Assembly (NCBI RefSeq): GCF_001598235.1
Contig: NZ_BCYO01000002.1
Span: 186,001-250,000, forward strand
Direction of reading: 5' to 3'
DNA: 64,000 nucleotides
Origin: Polaromonas jejuensis NBRC 106434
GTDB lineage: Bacteria; Pseudomonadota; Gammaproteobacteria; Burkholderiales; Burkholderiaceae_C
The translations under genes and the position numbers were made by a program. Below the pieces are notes generated by a model, which saw only the letters and a program-made list of their open reading frames with translations, was not told the DNA's origin and ran no database searches. Shown here one piece after another: positions 9,529-17,312 of the stretch; the stretch's first letter is position 1; every line of letters starts with the position of its first letter.

Positions 9529-11358
9529 ATGACATCCCCCGCCCCCTCCAAAGCCAATGCCGCCGCGTCTGGCCCTGCCGACAAAGAAGCCCACAAGCCC
9601 AGCAACTTCTTGCGCCAGATCATCGAAAAAGACCTGGCTGAAGGCACGTATGGCAGCCGCCGCTGGGGCGGCAGCCCCGGTGATGCCGCCCACCACGCCG
9701 CCGGCCAACCCGACCCGGCCAGGGTGCGCCTGCGCTTTCCGCCCGAGCCCAACGGCTATTTGCACGTGGGCCACGCCAAGAGCATTTGCCTGAACTTCGG
9801 TCTGGCGCGCGACTACGGCGGCGTGTGCCATCTGCGCTTTGACGACACCAACCCCGAAAAAGAAGACACCGAATACGTCAACAGCATCAAGGACGCCGTG
9901 CAGTGGCTGGGCTTTGGCTGGGACAACAAGAGCCCGGCAGGCCATGAATCCAACCTCTACCAGGCCAGCGACTACTTTGACTTCATGTACCGCGCCGCCG
10001 AGTACCTGATCGAAGCCGGCCACGCCTACGTGGACGAGCAGACCGTGGAGCAAATGCGCATCAGCCGCGGCGATTTTGCCCACCCCGGCACCGACAGCCC
10101 CTTCCGCAGCCGCACGCCCGAGCAGAACCTGGCGCGCTTTCGCGAAATGCGCGATGGCCTGCATGAAGACGGCTCCATGGTGCTGCGCGCCAAGATCGAC
10201 ATGGCCAGCCCCAACATCAACCTGCGCGACCCGGCCATTTACCGCATTCGCCGCGCCCACCACCACCACACCGGCGACAAATGGTGCATCTACCCCATGT
10301 ACACCTTTGCGCACCCGATCGAGGACGCACTGGAGCAGATCACCCACAGCCTGTGCACGCTGGAGTTTGAAGACCAGCGCCCGTTTTACGACTGGCTGCT
10401 GGACCGCCTGTGCGAAGGCGGCCTGGTTGCCACGCCGCACCCGCACCAGTACGAATTTGCGCGCCTCAACCTCACCTATGTGCTGACCAGCAAGCGCAAG
10501 CTGGCACAACTGGTGTACGACCACAAAGTCAGCGGCTGGGACGACCCGCGCATGCCCACCATCGTCGGCCTGCGCCGCCGCGGCTACACGCCCGAGGCGC
10601 TGCAGCTGTTTGCCGAACGCATTGGCGTGACCAAGAGCGACAGCTGGATTGACTACAGCACGCTCGAAGGCGCGCTGCGCGACACGCTGGACCCGATCGC
10701 CCCGCGCGCCATGGCCGTGCTGGACCCGATCAAACTCGTGCTGACCAACTGGGATGCGGTCATGGGTGCAGGCAAGCTAGACGACTGCTCTGCCCCCGTG
10801 CACCCGCACCACCCCGAGCTGGGCAAGCGCAGCTTCAAAATCGGCAAGGAAGTGTGGATTGAACGCACAGACTTTGAAGAAACGCCACCCAAGGGCTTCT
10901 TCCGCCTCTTCCCCGGCAACAAGGTGCGCCTGAAATACGGCCACGTCATCGAATGCACCGGCTGCAGCAAAGACGCCAATGGCAACGTCACTGAAGTGCA
11001 AGCCACGCTAATCCCCGACACCAAGAGCGGCACGCCGGGTTCGGACGCCGTCAAGGTCAAGGGCGTGATCACCTGGGTCGGCGTGAACGATGCCGTGCAG
11101 GCCGAGGTGCGCCTGTATGAACGCCTGTTTGTTGAAGCGCATCCCGACGCGGGCGGCAAGGACTTTATTGAAAACCTGAACCCCAACAGCCTGAAGGTGC
11201 TGCAGGCCGTGGTCGAGCCCTCACTGGCTGCGGCCAAAGCCGATGACAAATTCCAGTTTGAACGGCATGGCTACTTTGCGGCAGATCGGGTGGATCATGC
11301 GGCGGGTAGGCCGGTGTTTAACTTGGCAGTGGGGCTGAAGGATTCGTGGGGGAAATAA
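9529..11358 (+). CDS. glnS: Glutaminyl-tRNA synthetase
   Basis: This is a 609-aa class I aminoacyl-tRNA synthetase that charges tRNA-Gln. The HIGH motif appears as PEPNGYLHVGH (residues 72-82). The following FDDTNPEKE is diagnostic for the Gln/Glu subgroup, and the KMSKS-equivalent is the VLTSKRKL block. It is about 55 residues longer than E. coli GlnRS, mostly from a Pro/Ala/Ser-rich N-terminal extension and a loop around residues 45-65. It is the last core gene before the low-GC accessory island that starts 44 bp downstream. Confidence 0.97.
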   Translation: MTSPAPSKANAAASGPADKEAHKPSNFLRQIIEKDLAEGTYGSRRWGGSPGDAAHHAAGQPDPARVRLRFPPEPNGYLHVGHAKSICLNFGLARDYGGVCHLRFDDTNPEKEDTEYVNSIKDAVQWLGFGWDNKSPAGHESNLYQASDYFDFMYRAAEYLIEAGHAYVDEQTVEQMRISRGDFAHPGTDSPFRSRTPEQNLARFREMRDGLHEDGSMVLRAKIDMASPNINLRDPAIYRIRRAHHHHTGDKWCIYPMYTFAHPIEDALEQITHSLCTLEFEDQRPFYDWLLDRLCEGGLVATPHPHQYEFARLNLTYVLTSKRKLAQLVYDHKVSGWDDPRMPTIVGLRRRGYTPEALQLFAERIGVTKSDSWIDYSTLEGALRDTLDPIAPRAMAVLDPIKLVLTNWDAVMGAGKLDDCSAPVHPHHPELGKRSFKIGKEVWIERTDFEETPPKGFFRLFPGNKVRLKYGHVIECTGCSKDANGNVTEVQATLIPDTKSGTPGSDAVKVKGVITWVGVNDAVQAEVRLYERLFVEAHPDAGGKDFIENLNPNSLKVLQAVVEPSLAAAKADDKFQFERHGYFAADRVDHAAGRPVFNLAVGLKDSWGK

Positions 11359-11402
11359 TTTAATTGCTCGCAAATAAAAATTAGAGGATAGGGAGACACA
11401 GC

Positions 11403-14159
11403 ATGGCAGTTATCGACAGTTACGATTTATCGATCGAGGTAACCGTCAAAGAGGGAGACAACAGTACACAGCGAGGAGCCTTACTTGAGACCTTGGCCAA
11501 AAGAGTTTTAGTCTCACTGCAATATGAGCATGTAACCACTGATATTCGCGTCACTGGATGTGAACTTGACATTGTTGCGCGAGATAAGCAGTCAACTGCA
11601 CAAGTCATTGTGGAATGCAAGGCATATCGAGATAGGACAATTTCAGCCGACGTCTTAACAAAAATGCTCGGCAATTTGTTTGTGCATGGCTACTCGTCCG
11701 CTTGGTTAATAACAACGACGAACCTGGGGAAAGATGCTAAGGGTGTAGTTGATAAGTTCAAAGAAAAATCAATCGACGAACGCCAAAAGCTACGGGTGTA
11801 CGGCCCAAAGGAGTTGATTGAGCTTTTGATATCTACCGGGCAAATTTGCAGCCCAGAAACGCTTCCACTTCCAGCCGCGTTGCATGCGCTTTCTGCAAGA
11901 ACTCTGCTGCTTACGGACGTCGGCGAGTACTGGGCAGTTACCGCAGTAGGAGGGGACTCAGGTGTTGCGGATACGGTAATGGTATTTGATGCCGCATCTG
12001 GAAAGGCTGTAGCGAGCACAGCATTAATTCAACAACTATCTGAGCGCGATTCCAATTTGCGCTCTCTGCGCTGGATTTCTGCAGAAGAAGAGTTAGCAAC
12101 GAGCAGCCTAATGGCAGAAGGTCTTAGGCAAGAACTCGACAGTATCGCACCGGTACCCGTTGCCGATGACTGGTCGGACTATCGACCAGCTAGGCCAGAA
12201 GACTTCGTGGGCAGGGACGAAATTCTTGCTGATATTGTCAAATTTTTTGAGGAGATAAGAGCCTCGACAAGTGGCACCAGACTTCTTGCAATTAAGGCCC
12301 CATCTGGATGGGGAAAGAGTTCGTTTCTAGTCAAACTTCGCTCCACTTGTCTAAATATAAGAAATCGCAACAAATTTTTTCTGTACTCCGTTGACTGTCG
12401 AACGGCGACATCGCAGCGCTATCCAGAATTGGCCTTAAAGAGATGTTTCGATGAAGCAATTGATTCAGATTTTGTTACGGGCGAAAAGAATTCAAGTCGC
12501 ATTACCTCAGCCGGTCAACCTTTTTCAGATTCGAGCATTCAGTCAATACTGGAACAGTTGCGTCAGCAAAATAAGGTAATCGTTCTCTTCTTCGACCAGT
12601 TCGAAGAAATTACTACCAAACAGGAACTGTCAGACCTGTTTTTACAAATCAAGATGCTGTGCGCCGCAGTCCAATCTGCCAATGAGAATGTACTGCTTGG
12701 ATTTTCTTGGAAGACCGACGGCTCCATACCTACAGATCATCCGGCTTATCACGTATGGCATTCGTTCGCAGATCATCGCCGAGAATTCGATCTTCCTCTT
12801 TTCTCAAAAGCTGACACCGGAAAACTCCTAACTGGTCTTTCCAAAGAATTGCGTCAACCAATTGAGCCATCCCTACGGAGACTATTAACCGAACACTGCC
12901 AAGGTTATCCATGGCTCTTAAAGAAGCTTTGTGTTCACGTTTTTCAAGTTCTTAAAACACAGCCTACTCGACAGAGAGAATTGCTTGAACGCGCTCTCGA
13001 CATTGCCGCGCTGTTCCAGAAGGATCTCTCCGACTTGAATGCAACTCAAGTAGCATGTTTAGAGAAGATTGCTCTTGACTCTCCAGCCGATCTCTTCCGG
13101 ATTTCTGAGCAGTTCGGTGAAGAAACTGTATCGGCACTGACGCAACGACGTTTGATAGTTAGGAATTCGGGAAAACTAGTTGTTTATTGGGATATTTTTC
13201 GAGACTATGTTCTAACCAAGCAGATCCCAGCAATTCCAACTCGCTATATGCCTGTTTCATCTCCAGCTTCGGCGAAGAGCGTTTTGGAATCGCTAACTGT
13301 CCGGCAACAAACCCAGCTCAGCGTTCTTGAACAGAAGCTTGGGCTAGGCGTTGCGACGATCGACAACATTGCCCGCGACTTGGTGATGATGGGCGTATGT
13401 CAATACGACCGCAAAAATGCGAAGCTGAAGCTTGTGCATCGCACAGAACAGGAAACGATCGCGGCAGGCTACCGATTTTTAAGTTCTCATTCACTACTGA
13501 AGCGACTAGTAGACCAATTTGGAACGGGATTTCGAGGTATCTCCTTGGCACAAATTGAGACTAGCGTAAGTGGTGCATTTGATGCTCACGACTACGCTGG
13601 AAAGACCATCCGGGTTATTGCCCTTCGATTAGTAGCGTGGCTGCTAGCGTATGGAATATTAACGATGGATGCAGACGAAACGTTAACCCATGACACTTCA
13701 AAGAGTGTCCCCGCGTCCTACGACGAACTGAGGATCGATAAGCGCAGAAGAGGAACCGCTCGAATTTTCACTGGGGGCTCACCACCTGCTAGGGTATTGG
13801 ACGTTATCCGCTCAATGCATGGTGATGGTTATACGCCAGTCCCAACAGATAAGAACTCGCTGTATGCACTAATCGGCCTCGGCATAATTTCAACCGCTGT
13901 TGCGCCCACATTTATAGAAAAGCCATCCAAAGACAAAATGGAGGTTTGGTTAGCTAGCAAAGTGCTGGGGCAGCCTTCAATACGGGCTACGCGAGAAGTC
14001 CTTCGCAGAAACCCCAGTGCTCCGCCCCTTGAAGTTGGAAATGCAATTGAAGCTCTCGCAAAGACAAAGCTATCTGAAGCAACAAAACGTAGATACGGAA
14101 GTGGCCTGACGGTTTGGGTAAATTGGATTCATAGCCTGCTGCTAGTCAAACCAACTTGA
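11403..14159 (+). CDS. Mrr-like nuclease fused to a STAND-type P-loop NTPase (candidate defence protein)
   Basis: This 918-aa single-gene unit has visibly lower GC than its neighbours, which suggests transfer. Residues about 20-145 form a restriction-endonuclease-like domain with a PD-(D/E)XK core: Asp56 in GCELDIVAR, then Glu71 and Lys73 in VECKAY. A linker leads to a P-loop NTPase from about residue 265. It has EDFVGRDEI, a Walker A APSGWGKSS (299-307, the usual first Gly replaced by Ala), and a Walker B VLFFDQFEE (Asp398, Glu401/402) of the novel-STAND kind. Winged-helix-like segments follow (about 520-760). The C-terminus ends in a basic SEATKRRYGSGL block (891-902). I infer a nucleotide-gated nuclease in anti-phage defence. 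It is shorter than Avs proteins and shows no obvious TPR array. Confidence 0.7.
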   Translation: MAVIDSYDLSIEVTVKEGDNSTQRGALLETLAKRVLVSLQYEHVTTDIRVTGCELDIVARDKQSTAQVIVECKAYRDRTISADVLTKMLGNLFVHGYSSAWLITTTNLGKDAKGVVDKFKEKSIDERQKLRVYGPKELIELLISTGQICSPETLPLPAALHALSARTLLLTDVGEYWAVTAVGGDSGVADTVMVFDAASGKAVASTALIQQLSERDSNLRSLRWISAEEELATSSLMAEGLRQELDSIAPVPVADDWSDYRPARPEDFVGRDEILADIVKFFEEIRASTSGTRLLAIKAPSGWGKSSFLVKLRSTCLNIRNRNKFFLYSVDCRTATSQRYPELALKRCFDEAIDSDFVTGEKNSSRITSAGQPFSDSSIQSILEQLRQQNKVIVLFFDQFEEITTKQELSDLFLQIKMLCAAVQSANENVLLGFSWKTDGSIPTDHPAYHVWHSFADHRREFDLPLFSKADTGKLLTGLSKELRQPIEPSLRRLLTEHCQGYPWLLKKLCVHVFQVLKTQPTRQRELLERALDIAALFQKDLSDLNATQVACLEKIALDSPADLFRISEQFGEETVSALTQRRLIVRNSGKLVVYWDIFRDYVLTKQIPAIPTRYMPVSSPASAKSVLESLTVRQQTQLSVLEQKLGLGVATIDNIARDLVMMGVCQYDRKNAKLKLVHRTEQETIAAGYRFLSSHSLLKRLVDQFGTGFRGISLAQIETSVSGAFDAHDYAGKTIRVIALRLVAWLLAYGILTMDADETLTHDTSKSVPASYDELRIDKRRRGTARIFTGGSPPARVLDVIRSMHGDGYTPVPTDKNSLYALIGLGIISTAVAPTFIEKPSKDKMEVWLASKVLGQPSIRATREVLRRNPSAPPLEVGNAIEALAKTKLSEATKRRYGSGLTVWVNWIHSLLLVKPT

Positions 14160-14201
14160 GACCTCAGTGAACACTGGGTTAACTGAGGGGAAATCGGGGA
14201 A

Positions 14202-14223
14202 ATCGGAGTCAGATTCCAATTAA
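14202..14223. repeat. GTCAGATTCCAATT palindromic repeat, copy 1
   Basis: This short element reads ATCGGAGTCAGATTCCAATT. It shares the core GTCAGATTCCAATT with copies near 14341, 14373, 14736, 15666 and 26414. The family resembles REP-like elements mobilised by REP-associated tyrosine transposases, though none is encoded here. Confidence 0.65.
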
Positions 14224-14276
14224 GTTTTAGGCTAATCGAACATAAGCACGTAAAACAACCTTAGCCGACCAGATTC

Positions 14277-14338
14277 AAAGAAAAATCGGCCTCCAGCCCA
14301 ATAACTACTTGCGTCAGCAGCTATCAAAAACGTAGTAG
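14277..14338 (-). repeat. GCTAT-family dispersed repeat
   Basis: Read on the minus strand it runs TACTACGTTTTTGATAGCTG, then CTGACGC, then TTATTGGGCTGGAGGCCG, and ends in a T run. This is the usual block order of the family. It lies between the STAND gene and the DUF72 remnant. Confidence 0.6.
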
Positions 14339-14340
14339 GG

Positions 14341-14399
14341 TAATTGGGGTCAGACTCCAATTGCTCACCAAGGTAATCAGAGCCAGACTCCAATTCATG
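14341..14399. repeat. Two tandem GTCAGACTCCAATT palindromic repeats
   Basis: The first copy (14341-14366) has perfect AATTGG/CCAATT arms around GGTCAGACT. The second (14373-14399) reads CAGAGCCAGACTCCAATT. The second copy supplies the stop codon of the DUF72 remnant on the minus strand. Confidence 0.65.
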
Positions 14400-14735
14400 T
14401 CGCATCCAACTGCCGCATCAACACCCTCGCATTCCTCTGCCCCTGATCCTCGTAGTTGTTGTTGAACACCACGTGCATCGCGCCGACCCGGGTGGCCAGT
14501 TCGCGGATGCGGGGCACCAGCGCCGCGAGTTCCTGGTCGGAGTAGTCGTAGTTGAAGCGCTCGGACGATGCCGTGAGCCCTTTCTGGTTCCAGGTTTCGC
14601 GGTTGCGCTCGTGCAGCCGCAGGATCGCGAGATCGGGATGCGTGGCCTCCCACACCGCCGGCACGCTGTTGGCAAAGCCCTGCGGCGCGTCCACCACCAC
14701 ATGGACCACGTTCAGCTCCCGCTCGAACACGAGGG
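14395..14735 (-). pseudogene. C-terminal remnant of a DUF72 (YecE-like) protein
   Basis: About 113 residues match the C-terminal half of DUF72 proteins: VVVDAPQGFANSVPAVWEAT, an AILRLHERN block, ETWNQKGLTASSERFNYDYS, and HVVFNNNYEDQGQRNA. DUF72 proteins are normally about 240-300 aa, so the N-terminal half of the TIM-barrel-like fold is missing. The homology begins right where a GTCAGATTCCAATT repeat (14736-14760) starts, and a second repeat ends the frame. The open frame extends through the repeat to 14784, but those residues are repeat-derived. It appears to have been cut by a repeat-associated deletion. Confidence 0.75.
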
Positions 14736-14760
14736 AATCGGGGGTCAGATTCCAATTAAC
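14736..14760. repeat. GTCAGATTCCAATT palindromic repeat at the DUF72 breakpoint
   Basis: It reads ATCGGGGGTCAGATTCCAAT and lies exactly where DUF72 homology stops, between the remnant and the 3' end of the Mrr gene. Confidence 0.7.
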
Positions 14761-14780
14761 GGATAGTGACGGTAATGAGT

Positions 14781-15644
14781 TCAACCAACGTTCCGAGTGC
14801 CCCTACACGCCGGATATTGAATGCAGCCCCAAAACTCCCCGCCCGCGTTACCCCCGCGCTTCGCAACCCGCTTTTTCATGGCGGCACCGCAAGCGGGACA
14901 CGCAGGTAAGGCGCTAGGCAGCGGCACCAGCGCATCAAAAGCCCGCCCTGGTTGTTCATTGACAGTGCGCCGTGCCACCTTGGCTTGCGCAAGCAAGCCA
15001 TGCAAATGCGGGCCGTCTATAAGCGTGATATTTCGGCCCGCAGCGAATGCCGTTGCATCTTCAGTGAAGTGGCCAGAGGTCACGACAAAGCCGCCAGCGG
15101 CCCCCTTTGCAGCCATCACGCCGTAAAGCTCGCGCACCACCATCACGCTGACCTTGAATGCCTTCCACTGCTTGCATTGAACCAGGAATTTTTCAGCTCC
15201 TTTGCTGAGCACCAGATCAATTCCGCCATCAGGCCCTGCTCCGCCGGTTTCAGCGACGCGGTAGCCCTGCAGGCGGAACGCCTCGCCCACCAGCACTTCA
15301 AACTCACGCCATGACATGCCGTCAAGCGCTTCCGCAGATTTGCTTTGCGAGACATTGGTGACCAAAGATTGCCGGCGGCGACGCGCCAAATAAGACCCCA
15401 GCGCGCCGAAGAGACAGATGATTGGGACAATGAACTGCCCCGCGAATGCCAGACCCGTGATCACGGAGCCAACGGCTACGGCCGCCATCTGCCCTGGTTG
15501 AAGGTTTTGTATGGGTGTTGGCTTGGCCAACTGATGCAAAAAAACATAGCTTACCAAGGCGAGCACCACACCGGCCCACCACGGCAGCATGGCTACCAAA
15601 TCCAGCATGTCCTCCAACGGACTGGTCTTCCTTCTACGCGCCAT
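14781..15644 (-). CDS. Membrane-anchored Mrr-type restriction endonuclease with topoisomerase zinc ribbon
   Basis: This is a 287-aa three-part protein. Two hydrophobic segments (about residues 20-38 and 54-85) form an N-terminal membrane anchor ending in RRRR. A restriction-endonuclease domain follows (about 108-215), with the Mrr catalytic signature GPDGGIDLVL (Asp143) and VQCKQW (Gln156-X-Lys158). The C-terminus is a four-cysteine topoisomerase-type zinc ribbon (CPAC at 249-252, then Cys274 and Cys280). Such proteins are annotated as restriction endonucleases, but no methyltransferase is nearby. Anchoring a nuclease under the membrane would suit attack on incoming DNA (inference). GGGAGG precedes the ATG at 15644. 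It is flanked by palindromic repeats on both sides. Confidence 0.8.
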   Translation of the reverse strand: MARRRKTSPLEDMLDLVAMLPWWAGVVLALVSYVFLHQLAKPTPIQNLQPGQMAAVAVGSVITGLAFAGQFIVPIICLFGALGSYLARRRRQSLVTNVSQSKSAEALDGMSWREFEVLVGEAFRLQGYRVAETGGAGPDGGIDLVLSKGAEKFLVQCKQWKAFKVSVMVVRELYGVMAAKGAAGGFVVTSGHFTEDATAFAAGRNITLIDGPHLHGLLAQAKVARRTVNEQPGRAFDALVPLPSALPACPACGAAMKKRVAKRGGNAGGEFWGCIQYPACRGTRNVG

Positions 15645-15665
15645 TTTCTTCCTCCCTTTTTAGAG

Positions 15666-15689
15666 CAATTGGGATCAGATTCCAATTAA
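15666..15689. repeat. GTCAGATTCCAATT-type palindromic repeat upstream of the Mrr gene
   Basis: AATTGGGATCAGATTCCAAT has AATTGG/CCAATT arms. Together with the copy at 14736 it brackets the Mrr gene. Confidence 0.65.
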
Positions 15690-15839
15690 ATTCAAATTCT
15701 GCTCCCCAGCCCCAGCATAACGGCCATGCCACTCATGGGCAGCTCGGCTAACGGCTTGGTCGAGTGAATGACCCCGCAAGGCCAGACGCTGGATGAGGTG
15801 AAGCGGGAGTCGACAAATGCGACGCACGAGTATTTGCTT

Positions 15840-15893
15840 CCTTTTTGATAGCTGCTTGCGTATGTTCTGCGGGGGATAGAGGCAGTTTCTTCT
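15840..15893 (+). repeat. GCTAT-family dispersed repeat (partial)
   Basis: It reads TTTTTGATAGCTGCTTGCG and then GGGGGATAGAGGC with a T-rich end. The left GCTAT arm is missing. Confidence 0.5.
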
Positions 15894-15966
15894 TAAGAAA
15901 GTTGCCTGAAATCACATGCCGGCACCGCTGTACCCGACCACGACCTGTCGCAGTACACTTCACCCT

Positions 15967-16257
15967 ATGCGCCCCTCCGAAGCCCTTTCCCTGCACCGCA
16001 CTCGCATCCGCGAGATTGCGCTGAGCCACCGCGTAAGTGGCGTGCGGGTGTTTGGCTCGGCACTTCATGGTGACGATGTTTCGGGCAGTGACCTTGATCT
16101 GCTGGTAGAGCCCACCCCGCAGACAACGATGATGGACATTGGCGCAATCCGCTTTGAGCTGAAGAACCTGCTCGGGCTTGAGGTGGATGTACTCACACCC
16201 AACGGGCTGCCCGCCAAGTTCCGGGAGCAAGTCTTGCGTGAGGCCGTTCCCGTATGA
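15967..16257 (+). CDS. MntA-like nucleotidyltransferase antitoxin
   Basis: This is a 96-aa minimal nucleotidyltransferase. The catalytic GSX10DXD motif is exact: Gly30-Ser31, Asp42 and Asp44 in FGSALHGDDVSGSDLDLLVE. MntA antitoxins neutralise HepT by adding AMP to a tyrosine near its RNase site. The stop overlaps the start of the HEPN gene (ATGA), as in known mntA-hepT operons. The ATG at 15967 was preferred over an in-frame start at 15916, whose extra residues are not family-like. Confidence 0.85.
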   Translation: MRPSEALSLHRTRIREIALSHRVSGVRVFGSALHGDDVSGSDLDLLVEPTPQTTMMDIGAIRFELKNLLGLEVDVLTPNGLPAKFREQVLREAVPV

Positions 16258-16604
16258 GCCGTGCAGACCCGCTGCGTATTGCGGACTATCTCCAGCACAT
16301 TCTGGAAGCCATCGACAACATTCAGGATTACACCGTTGGCATGGATCTGGATGCATTCATGGCAGATCGCAAAACCCGCGATGCCGTGATTCGCAACCTG
16401 GAAGTAATCGGTGAAGCATGCAATAACGTTGCAAAAAACCACCCCGCTTTTGCCTCTCAGCATTCGAGCGTGCCTTGGGGCTTTGCTTACGAAATGCGTA
16501 ACGCGCTATCGCATGGGTACTTCACAGTGGACCACGCCATCGTTTGGCAGACGATCCAGCAGGACCTGCCAAAGCTTAGAAGTCAAATCTCGGATCTGGT
16601 TTAA
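16254..16604 (+). CDS. HepT-like HEPN RNase toxin
   Basis: This is a 116-aa helical HEPN-domain protein. The RNase signature RX4HXY is intact as RNALSHGY (Arg82, His87, Tyr89). Tyr89 is the residue AMPylated by MntA in characterised pairs. It is translationally coupled to the antitoxin. Such modules act in stress response, plasmid or island maintenance, and abortive phage defence. Within this island, defence or island stabilisation is most likely (inference). Confidence 0.87.
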   Translation: MSRADPLRIADYLQHILEAIDNIQDYTVGMDLDAFMADRKTRDAVIRNLEVIGEACNNVAKNHPAFASQHSSVPWGFAYEMRNALSHGYFTVDHAIVWQTIQQDLPKLRSQISDLV

Positions 16605-16611
16605 CCTATTT

Positions 16612-16674
16612 TGCTATTTTTTTGATAGCTTCTGGCACCCACTCTGCAGGCGCTTATGGCCATTTCTTCGTCTG
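16612..16674 (+). repeat. GCTAT-family dispersed repeat
   Basis: It reads GCTATTTTTTTGATAGCTTC, then a GC-rich spacer, GGCGCTTATGGCC and a T-rich end. It lies just after hepT. Confidence 0.6.
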
Positions 16675-16810
16675 ACAGTATTCGCCAGGGGAAGATCGGG
16701 GTGAACCGCTGTGCTGGGTTTCGTTAGCGGCTCTTGATGCATCCTTGGGGAACGACAGCACCTGCTCTTCGTGGGTCCATCTTTCCCCCACCTTGAGTTA
16801 ACCCCTTGCC

Positions 16811-16841
16811 TAAATCCACGTCCTGAAGAGACGTGGATTTA
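16811..16841. repeat. Perfect 12-bp inverted repeat (hairpin)
   Basis: TAAATCCACGTC and GACGTGGATTTA pair around a 7-nt loop. It lies 21 bp beyond the stop of the minus-strand gene at 16863. It may be that gene's terminator, but no U-tract follows on that strand. Confidence 0.6.
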
Positions 16842-16862
16842 CGGCACTGATTTGCCAAGAGA

Positions 16863-17171
16863 CTACATCAACTTGGTCGGCAAAAGTTTCCAGACCTCGG
16901 CTTCTGCATAACCGCAGAGAACACGTTTTCCGGTATCACTGAATATGCCGCTGTTGAGCAGAGGTTGTCGTGCTGGTGCGTTTTCTTCCCAAGTCTTGAC
17001 CAGCACCTCATCGTCGGCCAGGGGGTACCCCGGTACATTGACGGTGACGGTTCCGAAGGGCTCGCCTTCGTCGGTTGCCAATACAAATTTGCGGGCAGGA
17101 CCCACGCTGTAGCGGCATCCGAACAAATTAACATCCCTTCCATTGACTTTAAAGCTAGCGATTGGGTTCAT
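16863..17171 (-). CDS. Small protein of unknown function, mobile-element-like
   Basis: This 102-aa soluble protein is one I cannot assign firmly. It has an N-terminal FKVNGRDVNLFG, a central FGTVTVNVPG, a VLVKTWEENAP block, and IFSDTGKRVLCGYAEAEVW near the end. From memory the pattern TVNxP...KxWxENAP...GxxxDTG resembles small proteins of unknown function carried by plasmids and integrative elements. That is a weak recollection. The ATG at 17171 has a strong GGAGGAG ribosome site, preferred over the longer frame to 17219. It sits between the toxin-antitoxin pair and an Mrr relic. Confidence 0.6.
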   Translation of the reverse strand: MNPIASFKVNGRDVNLFGCRYSVGPARKFVLATDEGEPFGTVTVNVPGYPLADDEVLVKTWEENAPARQPLLNSGIFSDTGKRVLCGYAEAEVWKLLPTKLM

Positions 17172-17312
17172 AAAGTCTCCTCCATTTCGAAAAAAATTTC
17201 TGAGACTTGTAGTAATCATCGGTTTCCCCGCCTTCTTCGGCTAGCTGTGTGTAGGCGTAGGACCCCGACATTCCTCGTAGGACACTCCCCCTGATGGAAA
17301 GAGAAAGGCCCG

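Larger units (their letters stand above)
15645..15966. other. Gene-free stretch with two short repeats
   Basis: About 320 bp lie between the divergent Mrr and mntA-like genes. They hold one GTCAGATTCCAATT palindrome (15666-15689) and one GCTAT-family repeat (15840-15893). Between them I see only short frames without recognisable products. The mntA promoter should lie in the last 70 bp. Confidence 0.55.

Noticed and set aside
9394..10524. Long minus-strand frame extending the PXPV gene to 493 codons
   Set aside because: It is the mirror of glnS. The true start at 9393 has a ribosome site and signal peptide, and the extension has no family pattern.
16690..16800. Minus-strand frame reading GERWTHEEQVLSFPKD
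   Set aside because: It is protein-like for about 20 residues but lacks a good start and a recognisable continuation. Too weak to call a gene or relic.
17155..17271. 38-codon minus-strand frame before the small gene at 16863
   Set aside because: It has an ATG after GAGG and a protein-like composition, but overlaps the ribosome site and start of the next gene and has no recognisable family.
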